From Streptococcus ovis DSM 16829 (lineage in GTDB: Bacteria; Bacillota; Bacilli; Lactobacillales; Streptococcaceae): a stretch of DNA of 64,000 nt. The stretch lies in NCBI RefSeq assembly GCF_000380125.1, contig NZ_KB904574.1:145418-209417 (forward strand), in the 5' to 3' direction. The notes beneath the pieces were generated by a model. It saw only the letters and a program-made list of their open reading frames with translations, was not told the origin of the DNA and searched no databases. Below are positions 55,060-63,694 of the stretch, piece after piece. Numbering within the stretch: the first letter of the stretch is position 1; each line of letters begins with the position of its first letter. The translations under genes and the position numbers were made by a program.

Positions 55060-56271
55060 ATGAACGAATTTGAAGATTTGTTGAACAGTGTAAATGAAGT
55101 TACACCTGGTGATGTGGTAACTGCGGAAGTATTGACAGTAGATGCTGGTCAAGCTAACGTGGCAATCGCTGGAACTGGTGTTGAGGGTGTATTGACTCTT
55201 CGTGAGTTGACTAACGACCGCAATGCAGATATCAACGAACTTGTTAAAGTTGGCGAAACACTTGAATTGCTTGTTCTTCGTCAAGTTGTTGGTAAAGATA
55301 CTGACACTGTTACATATCTTGTATCTAAAAAACGTTTAGAAGCACGCAAAGCATGGGACAAATTGGTTGGCCGTGAAGGCGAAGTGGTAAACGTAAAAGT
55401 GACTCGCGCTGTAAAAGGTGGTTTGTCAGTAGAATTTGAAGGTCTTCGTGGATTCATTCCTGCTTCAATGATCGATAGCCGTTTCACTCGTAATACTGAA
55501 CGTTTTGTTGGTCAAGAATTTGACGCAAAAATCAAAGAAGTTGATCCAGCTGAAAACCGTTTCATCCTTTCACGTCGTGAAGTTATCGAAGAAACTGCAG
55601 CTGCAGCTCGTGCTGAAGTATTCAGCAAATTGTCTGTTGGCGAAGTTGTAACTGGTAAAGTAGCCCGTATCACTAGCTTTGGTGCCTTTATTGACCTTGG
55701 TGGTGTGGATGGATTGGTTCACTTGACTGAATTGTCACATGAGCGTAACGTTTCACCTAAATCAGTTGTAACTGTTGGTGAAGATGTTGAAGTAAAAGTA
55801 TTGGCAATCGATGAAGAAGAAGGTCGTGTATCACTTTCATTGAAAGCAACAACACCTGGACCATGGGATGGCGTTGAGCAAAAACTTGCTGCTGGTGATG
55901 TTATCGAAGGCAAAGTGAAACGTTTGACTGATTTCGGTGCATTCGTTGAAGTATTGCCAGGTATTGATGGACTTGTTCACATTTCGCAAATTTCACACAA
56001 ACGTGTTGAAAATCCAAAAGATGCTTTGACTGTTGGTCAAGATGTAACTGTGAAAGTTCTTGAAGTCAATGCAGCTGACGAACGTGTGTCACTTTCTATC
56101 AAAGCATTGGAAGAGCGTCCAGCACGTGAAGAAAATGCAGGCGAAGAAGGTGAAAAACGTCAATCACGTCCAGCACGTCGTCCAAAACGTGAAGCAAAAC
56201 GTGATTTCGAATTGCCAGAAACACAAACTGGTTTCTCAATGGCTGACTTGTTCGGTGACATCGAATTATAA
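55060..56271 (+). CDS. rpsA: 30S ribosomal protein S1
   Basis: A 403-residue protein with four S1 RNA-binding repeats, the short Firmicutes form. Repeats start near residues 16, 101, 190 and 275, and the last two have the full GKVxRxxxFGAFVxLxxxxGLVH pattern. An acidic-basic tail ([21 protein letters not shown]) ends in DLFGDIEL. The ATG at 55060 has GGAGG seven bases upstream; a longer in-frame ATG at 55042 would lie inside the leader hairpin. Confidence 0.95.
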   Translation: MNEFEDLLNSVNEVTPGDVVTAEVLTVDAGQANVAIAGTGVEGVLTLRELTNDRNADINELVKVGETLELLVLRQVVGKDTDTVTYLVSKKRLEARKAWDKLVGREGEVVNVKVTRAVKGGLSVEFEGLRGFIPASMIDSRFTRNTERFVGQEFDAKIKEVDPAENRFILSRREVIEETAAAARAEVFSKLSVGEVVTGKVARITSFGAFIDLGGVDGLVHLTELSHERNVSPKSVVTVGEDVEVKVLAIDEEEGRVSLSLKATTPGPWDGVEQKLAAGDVIEGKVKRLTDFGAFVEVLPGIDGLVHISQISHKRVENPKDALTVGQDVTVKVLEVNAADERVSLSIKALEERPAREENAGEEGEKRQSRPARRPKREAKRDFELPETQTGFSMADLFGDIEL

Positions 56272-56292
56272 TCATCATTGAAAAATGATTTT

Positions 56293-56319
56293 AGAAGCTT
56301 GGACATTGTCCTAGCTTCT
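56293..56319 (+). terminator. Hairpin after rpsA (probable terminator)
   Basis: AGAAGCT plus GGAC pair with GTCC plus AGCTTCT across ATT. The following T content is weak (CTCTTT), so read-through into tRNA-Arg, seven bases further on, is possible. Confidence 0.6.
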
Positions 56320-56325
56320 CTCTTT

Positions 56326-56397
56326 CCGTCCTTAGTGTAATGGATATCACGTAAGATTCCGGTTCTTGAGATGGGGGTTCGATTCCCTCAGGACGGA
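56326..56397 (+). tRNA. tRNA-Arg (anticodon CCG)
   Basis: A 72-nt tRNA with acceptor pairing CCGTCCT to AGGACGG, anticodon loop TTCCGGT giving CCG, T-loop TTCGATT and discriminator A56397. CCA is not encoded. It reads the rare codon CGG. Confidence 0.93.
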
Positions 56398-56411
56398 TTG
56401 ATTGAATTAGG

Positions 56412-56441
56412 AAAAAGATGACCTCGATAGGTCATCTTTTT
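56412..56441 (+). terminator. Terminator after tRNA-Arg
   Basis: AAAAAGATGACC pairs perfectly with GGTCATCTTTTT over TCGATA. Confidence 0.92.
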
Positions 56442-56567
56442 GTGGCTTTGAGCTATAATGGCTAGCTTATTTTACTTAGCCTTATCATCTCAAAGTGTGG
56501 GTATCTGCTGGAAAAATGATAGAGTTGAAATGCGACATATTGCATGAGAGCAGAATCTGTATTTTTT

Positions 56568-56576
56568 TGATAAAAT
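56568..56576 (+). promoter_or_regulatory. Extended -10 promoter of the threonine aldolase gene
   Basis: TGATAAAAT lies 29 bases upstream of the ATG. No strong -35 is seen. The rest of 56442-56567 shows nothing recognisable. Confidence 0.5.
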
Positions 56577-56605
56577 ATGTAAAAGATTGAGACAAGGAGA
56601 AGGTT

Positions 56606-57634
56606 ATGTTACATTTTGAAAATGATTATAACAAAGGTGCTCACCCAGCTTTATTAGAAGCTTTAGTGAAGACAAATAATGAGGGGCTATCTGGCTATGG
56701 AACAGATACATATACCCTAAGTGCTATTGAGAAAATTAGGACGGCTTGTCAGTGTCCACAAGCAGAAGTTACATTTCTAGCTGGTGGAACCCAGACAAAC
56801 CAAGTAGTGATTTCTTCAATGTTGGCTTCCTATGAAGGAGTTCTTGCAGCAGAAACAGGACATGTTGCTTCACATGAAGCAGGGGCTATTGAATTTTCTG
56901 GTCATAAAGTATTGACCTTGCCCCATATTGATGGAAAAATTTCTGCTTCTGATGTGAAAGAGTATGTGGAGACTTTTTACTCTGATGCCAATCATGAACA
57001 CATGGTCTTTCCAGGGATGGTTTATATTTCACATCCAACAGAATATGGCACTTTGTACAGTAAGCAAGAGTTGACAGAACTATCTCGTGTTTGTCGAGAA
57101 TACAGTATTCCACTCTTTCTTGATGGCGCGCGATTGGGATACGGTCTAGCAGCTGATAGGACAGATGTAGATTTGCCAACTATAGCAGAATTGACAGATG
57201 TCTTTTACATCGGGGGAACGAAGATGGGGGCTTTGATTGGTGAGGCAATTGTTTTTACCAAACAAAATCAGCCAAAACATTTTGTTTCTATAGTGAAACA
57301 ACACGGGGCACTTTTAGCAAAAGGACGTGTTGTAGGAGTACAATTCGATCGACTATTCACGGAAAATCTGTATTTAGAGTTAGGAAAGCATGCGATTGAA
57401 ATGGCAGAAGAATTAAAGACGATTCTCCTGGATAAAGGCTATTCCTTTTTTCTACAATCTCCGACCAATCAACAGTTTATCATTGTAGACAATGACATGC
57501 TGAATAGATTAACTGAGGCAGGTGTCGTATATGGATTCTGGGAAAAGTATGATGCCAATCGAACTGTCATTCGGTTAGCGACCAGTTGGTCCACTACTCA
57601 AGATGACTTGGATGGTTTGAGAGCAGTTTTATAA
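56606..57634 (+). CDS. Low-specificity L-threonine aldolase family enzyme
   Basis: A 342-residue fold-type I PLP enzyme that would split threonine or allo-threonine into glycine and acetaldehyde. The PLP lysine is in IGGTKMGALIGEA, the aspartate that holds the pyridine nitrogen in LFLDGARLGYGL, and the N-terminus FENDYNKGAHPALLEAL is typical. Substrate stereochemistry is not evident. AAGGAG precedes the ATG. It appears to be a single-gene unit. Confidence 0.9.
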   Translation: MLHFENDYNKGAHPALLEALVKTNNEGLSGYGTDTYTLSAIEKIRTACQCPQAEVTFLAGGTQTNQVVISSMLASYEGVLAAETGHVASHEAGAIEFSGHKVLTLPHIDGKISASDVKEYVETFYSDANHEHMVFPGMVYISHPTEYGTLYSKQELTELSRVCREYSIPLFLDGARLGYGLAADRTDVDLPTIAELTDVFYIGGTKMGALIGEAIVFTKQNQPKHFVSIVKQHGALLAKGRVVGVQFDRLFTENLYLELGKHAIEMAEELKTILLDKGYSFFLQSPTNQQFIIVDNDMLNRLTEAGVVYGFWEKYDANRTVIRLATSWSTTQDDLDGLRAVL

Positions 57635-57760
57635 TAATCACATTGTGTCTTGATTGTAGATGGTGGGCCTCCAATAAGAATGAGTGGCATCTGTCTTGAA
57701 AACGTGATAAAATAGGACTATTGTGTTAGAAAGAAAATACTGGTAGAAAGTGTAAGAAGA

Positions 57761-58903
57761 ATGATATATTTTGACAATGCGGCAACAACACAGGTTTATC
57801 CAGATGTCTTAAGAACCTACACAGAAGTTGCAACAAAAATTTGGGGGAATCCTTCAAGTTTGCACAATCTTGGTAGTCAATCCACTCGAATTTTGGAGGC
57901 GTCACGCAAGCAAATTGCAGAGTTATTGGGAAAGAAACCTTCAGAAATCTTTTTCACCTCTGGTGGGACTGAAGGAGATAATTGGGTGATTAAAGGAGTT
58001 GCTTTTGAGAGGGCTCGCCTTGGAAAACACTTGATTGTTTCCAGTATTGAACATCCTGCAGTCAAGGAATCAGCCCTTTGGTTGAAAACACAAGGGTTTG
58101 AGATCGATTTGGCACCCGTGACAAAAGAAGGATTTGTAGATGTTGATAAACTAGCAGGATTAATCCGTCCGGATACGATTTTGATTTCGGTGATGGGGGT
58201 GAATAATGAAATTGGCTCCATTCAGCCAATTCAAGCTATTTCAGAGTTATTAGCTGATAAACCAACGATTAGCTTCCATGTGGATGCGGTACAGGCAATA
58301 GGCAAGGTCTCTCTTAAAGAATATGTAACGGACCGTGTCGATTTTGCGACGTTTTCAGGTCACAAGTTCCATTCTGTTCGTGGTGTAGGCTTTATTTACG
58401 CTAAGGAAGGCAAGAAAATCACGCCCTTGCTGACGGGTGGAGGCCAAGAGTCTGATAAACGTTCAACAACAGAAAATGTTGCAGGTATCGCTGCGACAGC
58501 GAAGGCTCTTCGTCTCTTGACGGATAAATTTGAAGATAGCCAAAAACGCTTATTCGCGATGAAACAGGTGATGTTTGATGAGTTGGCGAAGTATCCAGAT
58601 GTCACCATTTTTTCTCAGATAGACCATTTTGTCCCTAATATTTTGACCTTTGGTATAAAAAATGTTCGTGGCGAAGTGATTGTCCATGCATTTGAGGAAC
58701 ATCAAATTTATATTTCAACCACTTCAGCCTGCTCGTCCAAAGCAGGTAAGCCAGCTGGTACTTTAATTGCGATGGGAGTACCGCAAAAAATCGCTCAAAC
58801 AGCTGTGCGTATTAGTATCGATGATGACAACGATATGGGACAAGTAGAGCAATTTTTAACAATTTTTAAACAGATTTACGCTAATACCAAGAAAGTGAGA
58901 TAA
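57761..58903 (+). CDS. Cysteine desulfurase (NifS/IscS-like), ThiI partner
   Basis: A 380-residue PLP enzyme that removes sulfur from cysteine as a protein persulfide. N-terminus [13 protein letters not shown] lysine in [13 protein letters not shown], and catalytic cysteine in [11 protein letters not shown]. The gene ends one base before thiI, the layout of the B. subtilis NifZ-ThiI pair in which the desulfurase feeds sulfur directly to ThiI for 4-thiouridine in tRNA. This local partner role is therefore likely. Confidence 0.93.
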   Translation: MIYFDNAATTQVYPDVLRTYTEVATKIWGNPSSLHNLGSQSTRILEASRKQIAELLGKKPSEIFFTSGGTEGDNWVIKGVAFERARLGKHLIVSSIEHPAVKESALWLKTQGFEIDLAPVTKEGFVDVDKLAGLIRPDTILISVMGVNNEIGSIQPIQAISELLADKPTISFHVDAVQAIGKVSLKEYVTDRVDFATFSGHKFHSVRGVGFIYAKEGKKITPLLTGGGQESDKRSTTENVAGIAATAKALRLLTDKFEDSQKRLFAMKQVMFDELAKYPDVTIFSQIDHFVPNILTFGIKNVRGEVIVHAFEEHQIYISTTSACSSKAGKPAGTLIAMGVPQKIAQTAVRISIDDDNDMGQVEQFLTIFKQIYANTKKVR

Positions 58904-58904
58904 G

Positions 58905-60122
58905 ATGCAGTATTCAGAAATTATGATTCGCTATGGAGAATTGTCTACGAAGGGAAAAAACCGGATGCGTTTCATCAACAAACTCCGTAAAAATATCCAA
59001 GAGGCACTGGCGATTTATCCAGAAGTGACGGTCTACTTTGATAGAGACCGTGGTCATGTTTATCTTCACGGGGCAGATTACCAAGAAGTGTCTGAATCGT
59101 TGAAAAAGATTTTTGGGATTCAAAATTTTGCTCCTTCTTACCGAATCGAAAAAACTGTTCCAGCTTTGAAGGAAGCAGTTCAGACTATTATGCAGAATAT
59201 TTATAAGGAGGGAATGACCTTTAAAGTTGCAGCCCGCCGCAGTGACCATAGCTTTGAATTGGATAGTCGTGACCTCAACCAAGTCTTGGGCGATGCTGTA
59301 TTTGATGTCTTGCCAAATGTGCAAGTTCAAATGAAAAAGCCTGACATTACTCTACGGGTGGAAATTCGTTCGGACGCAGCTTATATTTCTCATGAAGAAA
59401 TAAGAGGTGCAGGAGGTCTACCAGTTGGGACCGCAGGTAAGGGTATGTTGATGTTATCTGGTGGAATTGACTCTCCTGTAGCAGGTTACTTGGCTCTCAA
59501 ACGTGGTGTCGATATCGAGGCAGTGCATTTCGCTAGTCCACCTTATACAAGTCCAGGCGCACTGAAAAAAGCACAGGATTTGACACGCAAATTGACTGCC
59601 TTCGGCGGGAATATTACCTTCATCGAAGTGCCGTTTACGGAAATTCAGGAAGAAATCAAAGAAAAAGCTCCAGAAGCCTATCTCATGACCCTTACTCGTC
59701 GTTTTATGATGCGCATTACAGACCGTATTCGAGAGGAACGTGGAGGACTGGTGATTATCAATGGCGAAAGTCTGGGTCAGGTTGCCAGTCAGACAATGGA
59801 ATCAATGCAGGCTATCAATGCAGTGACAAATACTCCAGTGATTCGTCCTGTTGTGACCATGGATAAGTTGGAAATTATTGAGATTGCCGAGAAGATTGAT
59901 ACTTTTAATATTTCAATTCAGCCTTTTGAGGACTGCTGTACTATTTTTGCACCCGATCGTCCTAAAACGAATCCGAAGATTAAAAACGTTGAGCAATATG
60001 AACAGCGTTTAGACGTAGAAGGACTGGTTGAACGAGCAGTGGCAGGGGTGCGTATCTTGGAAATAACAGCCCTAGAAGATGAGAGCGATGATTTGTCACG
60101 ATTGATTGACAATTTACTCTAA
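58905..60122 (+). CDS. thiI: tRNA 4-thiouridine synthetase ThiI
   Basis: A 405-residue enzyme that thiolates U8 of tRNA. A ferredoxin-like domain and THUMP domain (about residues 1-165) precede the adenylating PP-loop domain, with [19 protein letters not shown] near residue 182. Length and ending show that the C-terminal rhodanese domain of the enterobacterial form is absent, as usual in Firmicutes, where sulfur comes from a dedicated desulfurase. That desulfurase is the gene just upstream. Confidence 0.96.
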   Translation: MQYSEIMIRYGELSTKGKNRMRFINKLRKNIQEALAIYPEVTVYFDRDRGHVYLHGADYQEVSESLKKIFGIQNFAPSYRIEKTVPALKEAVQTIMQNIYKEGMTFKVAARRSDHSFELDSRDLNQVLGDAVFDVLPNVQVQMKKPDITLRVEIRSDAAYISHEEIRGAGGLPVGTAGKGMLMLSGGIDSPVAGYLALKRGVDIEAVHFASPPYTSPGALKKAQDLTRKLTAFGGNITFIEVPFTEIQEEIKEKAPEAYLMTLTRRFMMRITDRIREERGGLVIINGESLGQVASQTMESMQAINAVTNTPVIRPVVTMDKLEIIEIAEKIDTFNISIQPFEDCCTIFAPDRPKTNPKIKNVEQYEQRLDVEGLVERAVAGVRILEITALEDESDDLSRLIDNLL

Positions 60123-60133
60123 AGGAAAACAAT

Positions 60134-60682
60134 ATGACTGAAAGTTCTACGTTTGTCTCAAAAAAAATTCAACCTCTGACTCCTGTATACTGGAAGGTTA
60201 AGAAGCTATATGAACATAGTTTTCCTGCGGTGGAGCGACTGCCTTATTTTTGGATGACAAGTACTGCAATGTTAAATCGTGCTGATTTTTTTGCTTATTA
60301 TCTAGATGGAATTTTTTGTGGATTTACCTTTAGTTTATCTTCTAAGGAGGTTTATTATCCCATTTTTTTGGCGGTTGTTCCAGAGATGCAATCGCAAGGT
60401 TGCGGAGGAAAAATACTATCTGCGATTGCTAAAAAAGCAGGTGAGAGACCTTCTTATGTGACGATTGAACCGTTAGATTTTACTGCTGACAATGCTTTGC
60501 AGAGAAAGAAGCGCTTAAGTTTTTATGAGAAAAACGGATATTATTTAACAGCCTATCGTTACCATGAGAATCAAGAAATCTATCATGTCATGACTACTCA
60601 ACCTGATAAGCCCATTCACTATTTTGAAAAGATTGCGAAGCGAGTAGAAGCATCAGGAGTCAAGATCAAAATAAGCCAGTAG
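60134..60682 (+). CDS. GNAT-family N-acetyltransferase
   Basis: A 182-residue GNAT-fold protein. Motif A is FLAVVPEMQSQGCGGKIL (acetyl-CoA pyrophosphate loop QxxGxGG), followed by a motif B-like FYEKNGY. Substrate is unknown. It is 12 bp after thiI and probably co-transcribed. Confidence 0.82.
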   Translation: MTESSTFVSKKIQPLTPVYWKVKKLYEHSFPAVERLPYFWMTSTAMLNRADFFAYYLDGIFCGFTFSLSSKEVYYPIFLAVVPEMQSQGCGGKILSAIAKKAGERPSYVTIEPLDFTADNALQRKKRLSFYEKNGYYLTAYRYHENQEIYHVMTTQPDKPIHYFEKIAKRVEASGVKIKISQ

Positions 60683-60840
60683 AGAATTAGTAGTAAAAAA
60701 ATTATTTACGATTATCTATATGTGATGCTTCTAACTTTTAAGGAGATTATTGTTTGGACAATCTCTATTGAGCAAAAATCTTTCCTACTCTTATTCTTTG
60801 TGGTAGACTAGTCAAATAATATATTATTTAGGAGATTATT
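60683..60840 (+). other. Non-coding gap upstream of brnQ with a repeated ribosome-binding-like sequence
   Basis: No gene is supported. AGGAGATTATT occurs twice, near 60741 and as the true ribosome binding region of brnQ near 60830. TGGTAGACT (60805-60813) is a possible extended -10. GAGATT with a partial AATCTC partner may fold. Confidence 0.35.
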
Positions 60841-62166
60841 ATGAAAAAAGGTGCACTGACAGGCCTACTTCTGTTTGGGATTTTTTTTGGCGCAGGAAAT
60901 CTGATTTTTCCTCCAGCGCTTGGCGTGCTTTCAGGTCAAAATTTTTGGCCAGCTATTTCAGGTTTTATTGTTTCTGGTGTGGGGATTGCTGTTCTCACAC
61001 TTATTCTGGGAATGATGAATCCTAAAGGATACGATGATGAAATTTCTGCTAAGGTCTCACCGATGTTTGCAACGGTTTACCTTGTAGCTCTTTATTTAGC
61101 TATTGGTCCGTTCTTTGCTATTCCAAGAACAGCGACTACTTCGTTTGAAGTAGGGATTGCTCCTCTTTTGGACAAGAGTCATCTTCCCATAGCTTTATTC
61201 TTTTTTACAGTTTTGTATTTTGCTGCTGCCTATTGGATTTCACTAAATCCTTCAAAAATCCTAGACCGTGTCGGTCGTATTTTGACTCCTATCTTCGCCT
61301 TTTTGATTATCATTTTAGTGATTTTAGGTATCGGGAAATACGGTCATCAGCCTCCGATGTTGGCAAGTGACGCTTATATGGATAACCAAGCATTTGGAAC
61401 CGGCTTTATCGAAGGCTACAATACTTTAGATGCTCTTGCCGCTGTTGCATTTAGTGTCGTTGCAGTCAATACTATGAAGCAACTTGGTTTTAAAGATAAA
61501 AAAGAATACATGTCCACCATTTGGAGTGTTGGAGCAGTAGTGACTGTGGCATTTTCAGTTCTTTATATTGGTTTGGCTTATCTAGGTAATCACTTTCCTA
61601 TTCCTGCTGATGTAATGGCGTCGGATGCTAACAAAGGAGTCTATGTGCTGACAAAAGCTACTCACTCTATTTTTGGTCCAAGTTCGCAAATTTTCTTGGC
61701 GGCGATGATGGTAGTCACTTGTTTCACAACAACGGTTGGCCTTATTGTCTCGACTGCTGAATATTTTGAAACGCGGTTTCCACAGTTATCATATAAGGTC
61801 TATGTGACCATCTTTACACTGATTGGCCTTGCTATTGCTAACCTTGGATTAAGTAAGATTATTGCTTACTCACTTCCAGCATTGTTGATTCTCTATCCAA
61901 TTACGATTGCGATTGTCCTAATCATCTTAGTCAATAAAGTGGTGCCTTTGTCCCTTTATGGAATGCGAGCGACAGTTGGATTTGTGACTATATTTTCTAT
62001 TATAGAAGTGTTAGCAGGCCAGTTTGGTTGGACAGCGCTCATAGATGGCATTCACTCTTTGCCGCTTGGAAATCAATCATTGGCTTGGCTATTGCCAACT
62101 CTTATCGGCATTATCGCTTCAGTATTTTTACCAAATAAGCAACATCAAAGAGCCTTTGAATTGTAA
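60841..62166 (+). CDS. brnQ: Branched-chain amino acid:cation symporter (BrnQ/LIVCS family)
   Basis: A 441-residue membrane protein with about twelve helices that imports leucine, isoleucine and valine with Na+ or H+. The N-terminal GALTGLLLFGIFFGAGNLIFPP is diagnostic, given here only to mark the FGAGNLIFPP core, and FGTGFIEGYNTLDALAA is a second conserved block. AGGAG precedes the ATG. A terminator follows. Confidence 0.95.
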   Translation: MKKGALTGLLLFGIFFGAGNLIFPPALGVLSGQNFWPAISGFIVSGVGIAVLTLILGMMNPKGYDDEISAKVSPMFATVYLVALYLAIGPFFAIPRTATTSFEVGIAPLLDKSHLPIALFFFTVLYFAAAYWISLNPSKILDRVGRILTPIFAFLIIILVILGIGKYGHQPPMLASDAYMDNQAFGTGFIEGYNTLDALAAVAFSVVAVNTMKQLGFKDKKEYMSTIWSVGAVVTVAFSVLYIGLAYLGNHFPIPADVMASDANKGVYVLTKATHSIFGPSSQIFLAAMMVVTCFTTTVGLIVSTAEYFETRFPQLSYKVYVTIFTLIGLAIANLGLSKIIAYSLPALLILYPITIAIVLIILVNKVVPLSLYGMRATVGFVTIFSIIEVLAGQFGWTALIDGIHSLPLGNQSLAWLLPTLIGIIASVFLPNKQHQRAFEL

Positions 62167-62191
62167 AAAGCAAGTTTTTCTTGCTTTTTTT
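62165..62191 (+). terminator. Terminator after brnQ
   Basis: AAAAAGCAAG pairs with CTTGCTTTTT across five T residues. Its 3' arm overlaps the -35 box of the next promoter. Confidence 0.88.
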
Positions 62192-62209
62192 TATAAAATG
62201 TAATATAAT
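62181..62209 (+). promoter_or_regulatory. Promoter of rplU-rpmA
   Basis: TTGCTT (62181-62186), a 17-base spacer and a perfect TATAAT (62204-62209). The -35 lies within the brnQ terminator stem. Confidence 0.75.
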
Positions 62210-62215
62210 TACTGA

Positions 62216-62325
62216 GTTGACTATGCACACCCTGTGCAACCGCACGACTACCGTTTAAGTGGTTCGCCCCACGGTACTAGGCGAGTCTTCACAATCTTGG
62301 GGAAACCCACAAAAATCATAGGAGG
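62216..62325 (+). promoter_or_regulatory. Ribosomal protein L21 leader (autoregulatory RNA)
   Basis: The roughly 110-nt leader contains TGCAC with GTGCA (62224-62238), then ACCG with CGGT enclosing GTGGTTCGCCCCAC-like pairing, and ends just before AGGAGG. Position and structure match the Firmicutes L21 leader, where a ribosomal protein is thought to bind its own mRNA. The match is from memory of the family, not a covariance search. Confidence 0.75.
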
Positions 62326-62331
62326 TGCATA

Positions 62332-62646
62332 ATGAGCACATACGCAATCATTAAAACTGGCGGAAAACAAGTTAAAGTTGAAGTTGGTCAAGCTATCTAC
62401 GTTGAAAAATTGAACGTTGAAGCTGGTCAAGATGTAACTTTTGACGAAGTTGTTCTTGTTGGTGGTGAGAAAACTATTGTCGGTACTCCACTTGTATCTG
62501 GCGCTACTGTAGTTGGAACTGTTGAAAAACAAGGAAAACAAAAGAAAGTTGTAACTTTCAAATACAAACCTAAAAAAGGTAGCCACAGAAAACAAGGTCA
62601 CCGTCAACCATATACAAAAGTTGTTATCAACGCTATCAACGCTTAA
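62332..62646 (+). CDS. rplU: 50S ribosomal protein L21
   Basis: A 104-residue 50S subunit protein. The [16 protein letters not shown] start and the C-terminal [21 protein letters not shown] are characteristic. It follows the L21 leader and is separated from rpmA by only 51 bases, so there is no room for the prp (ysxB) gene that lies between them in many Firmicutes. Confidence 0.98.
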   Translation: MSTYAIIKTGGKQVKVEVGQAIYVEKLNVEAGQDVTFDEVVLVGGEKTIVGTPLVSGATVVGTVEKQGKQKKVVTFKYKPKKGSHRKQGHRQPYTKVVINAINA

Positions 62647-62697
62647 TCAGCACGTAGTATAACAACTATCATCACATAAATTTGGAGGAATAACATT

Positions 62698-62991
62698 ATG
62701 TTAAACTTGAATCTTGCTCAATTAAACCTCTTCGCCCACAAAAAAGGTGGAGGTTCAACATCAAACGGTCGTGATTCACAAGCAAAACGCCTTGGTGCGA
62801 AAGCTGCTGACGGCCAAACTGTATCAGGTGGTTCTATTCTTTACCGCCAACGTGGTACAAAAATCTACCCAGGAGCTAATGTAGGTCGTGGTGGAGATGA
62901 CACACTTTACGCCAAAGTAGAAGGCGTTGTACGCTTCGAACGTAAAGGTCGCGATAAGAAACAAGTATCTGTTTACCCAATCGCAAAATAA
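62698..62991 (+). CDS. rpmA: 50S ribosomal protein L27 (with Prp-cleavable N-terminal extension)
   Basis: A 97-residue precursor. The body [20 protein letters not shown] is standard L27, and it is preceded by the extension [13 protein letters not shown]. In Firmicutes this extension is removed by the cysteine protease Prp so that the N-terminus can reach the peptidyl transferase centre. GGAGG precedes the ATG. No prp gene is adjacent or elsewhere in the window. Confidence 0.98.
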   Translation: MLNLNLAQLNLFAHKKGGGSTSNGRDSQAKRLGAKAADGQTVSGGSILYRQRGTKIYPGANVGRGGDDTLYAKVEGVVRFERKGRDKKQVSVYPIAK

Positions 62992-63009
62992 GGCTATAAA
63001 AGCTGAAAT

Positions 63010-63046
63010 ATGAGCTTTCTGAGAAATCAGGAAGCTCATTATTTTT
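63010..63046 (+). terminator. Terminator after rpmA
   Basis: ATGAGCTTTCTGA pairs with TCAGGAAGCTCAT across GAAA (one wobble) and is followed by TATTTTT. Confidence 0.88.
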
Positions 63047-63095
63047 ATCCTTTTTGAGTTGGATTGTGGTAAAATAAATTCCAAGGAAAAGAAAT

Positions 63096-63599
63096 ATGAT
63101 GAGTTATTGTATTGATTGTGGAACAAAATTGATTCCAAAAGAACTAGAACATGAAGGCATCATCCCATATTGTGAGAATTGTGAAGCTTTTCGATTCCTT
63201 CAGTACAATGTTGCCATGTCAGCAATTGTATACGACGACAGTGAGGAACATATTTTACTCATCCAGCAATATGGCATGAAACAAAATATTCTTGTTGCAG
63301 GTTATGTAGGCCGTGGGGAGGCTTTAGAAGAGGCTGTCAGTCGAGAAGTTGCTGAAGAAACTGGTTTAGAGGTGACAGATATTTGTTTCAATGCGAGCCG
63401 TTTTTATGAGAAGAACAATGTATTGATGTTAAATGTTGCTTGTTGCGTCAAGGAAGCTGCAGCATTAAACTGTAACTATGAAATTGGGAAAGCAACTTGG
63501 TTCACACCTGAAGAAGCACGCGCAGCCATTTATTCAAATAGCCTAGCGCAAGAATTTTTAGTTACTTGGTTGGAGAAGAAGATTTCAGTAGTTAGATAA
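63096..63599 (+). CDS. Nudix hydrolase with N-terminal zinc ribbon
   Basis: A 167-residue protein with a zinc ribbon (CIDCG and CENCE, residues 5-28) followed by a Nudix domain. The Nudix box lies in GYVGRGEALEEAVSREVAEETGL. The domain order resembles NADH pyrophosphatase NudC, but the SQPWPFPxS motif of that enzyme is not seen, so the substrate is uncertain. AAGGAAAAG precedes the ATG. Confidence 0.82.
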   Translation: MMSYCIDCGTKLIPKELEHEGIIPYCENCEAFRFLQYNVAMSAIVYDDSEEHILLIQQYGMKQNILVAGYVGRGEALEEAVSREVAEETGLEVTDICFNASRFYEKNNVLMLNVACCVKEAAALNCNYEIGKATWFTPEEARAAIYSNSLAQEFLVTWLEKKISVVR

Positions 63600-63603
63600 T
63601 AGA

Positions 63604-63625
63604 ACAGGCTCCATGGCCTGTTTTT
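63604..63625 (+). terminator. Terminator after the zinc-ribbon Nudix gene
   Basis: ACAGGC pairs with GCCTGT over a six-base loop, followed by TTTT. Confidence 0.75.
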
Positions 63626-63658
63626 AGTTGGTAAGGCGTGTTTGTTAAGGGGATTTTG

Positions 63659-63667
63659 TGGTATAAT
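63659..63667 (+). promoter_or_regulatory. Extended -10 promoter of the second LysR gene
   Basis: TGGTATAAT, a perfect extended -10, 27 bases upstream of the ATG. GAAGGAAG is the ribosome binding site. Confidence 0.7.
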
Positions 63668-63694
63668 AAAGCAAGCAAAAGAAGGAAGTATGAT

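Noticed and set aside
60742-60813. Possible 18-residue leader peptide upstream of brnQ, with four leucines after an AAGGAG-like site
   Set aside because: It would begin at TTG with short spacing, and no terminator/antiterminator pair follows, so there is no support for attenuation.
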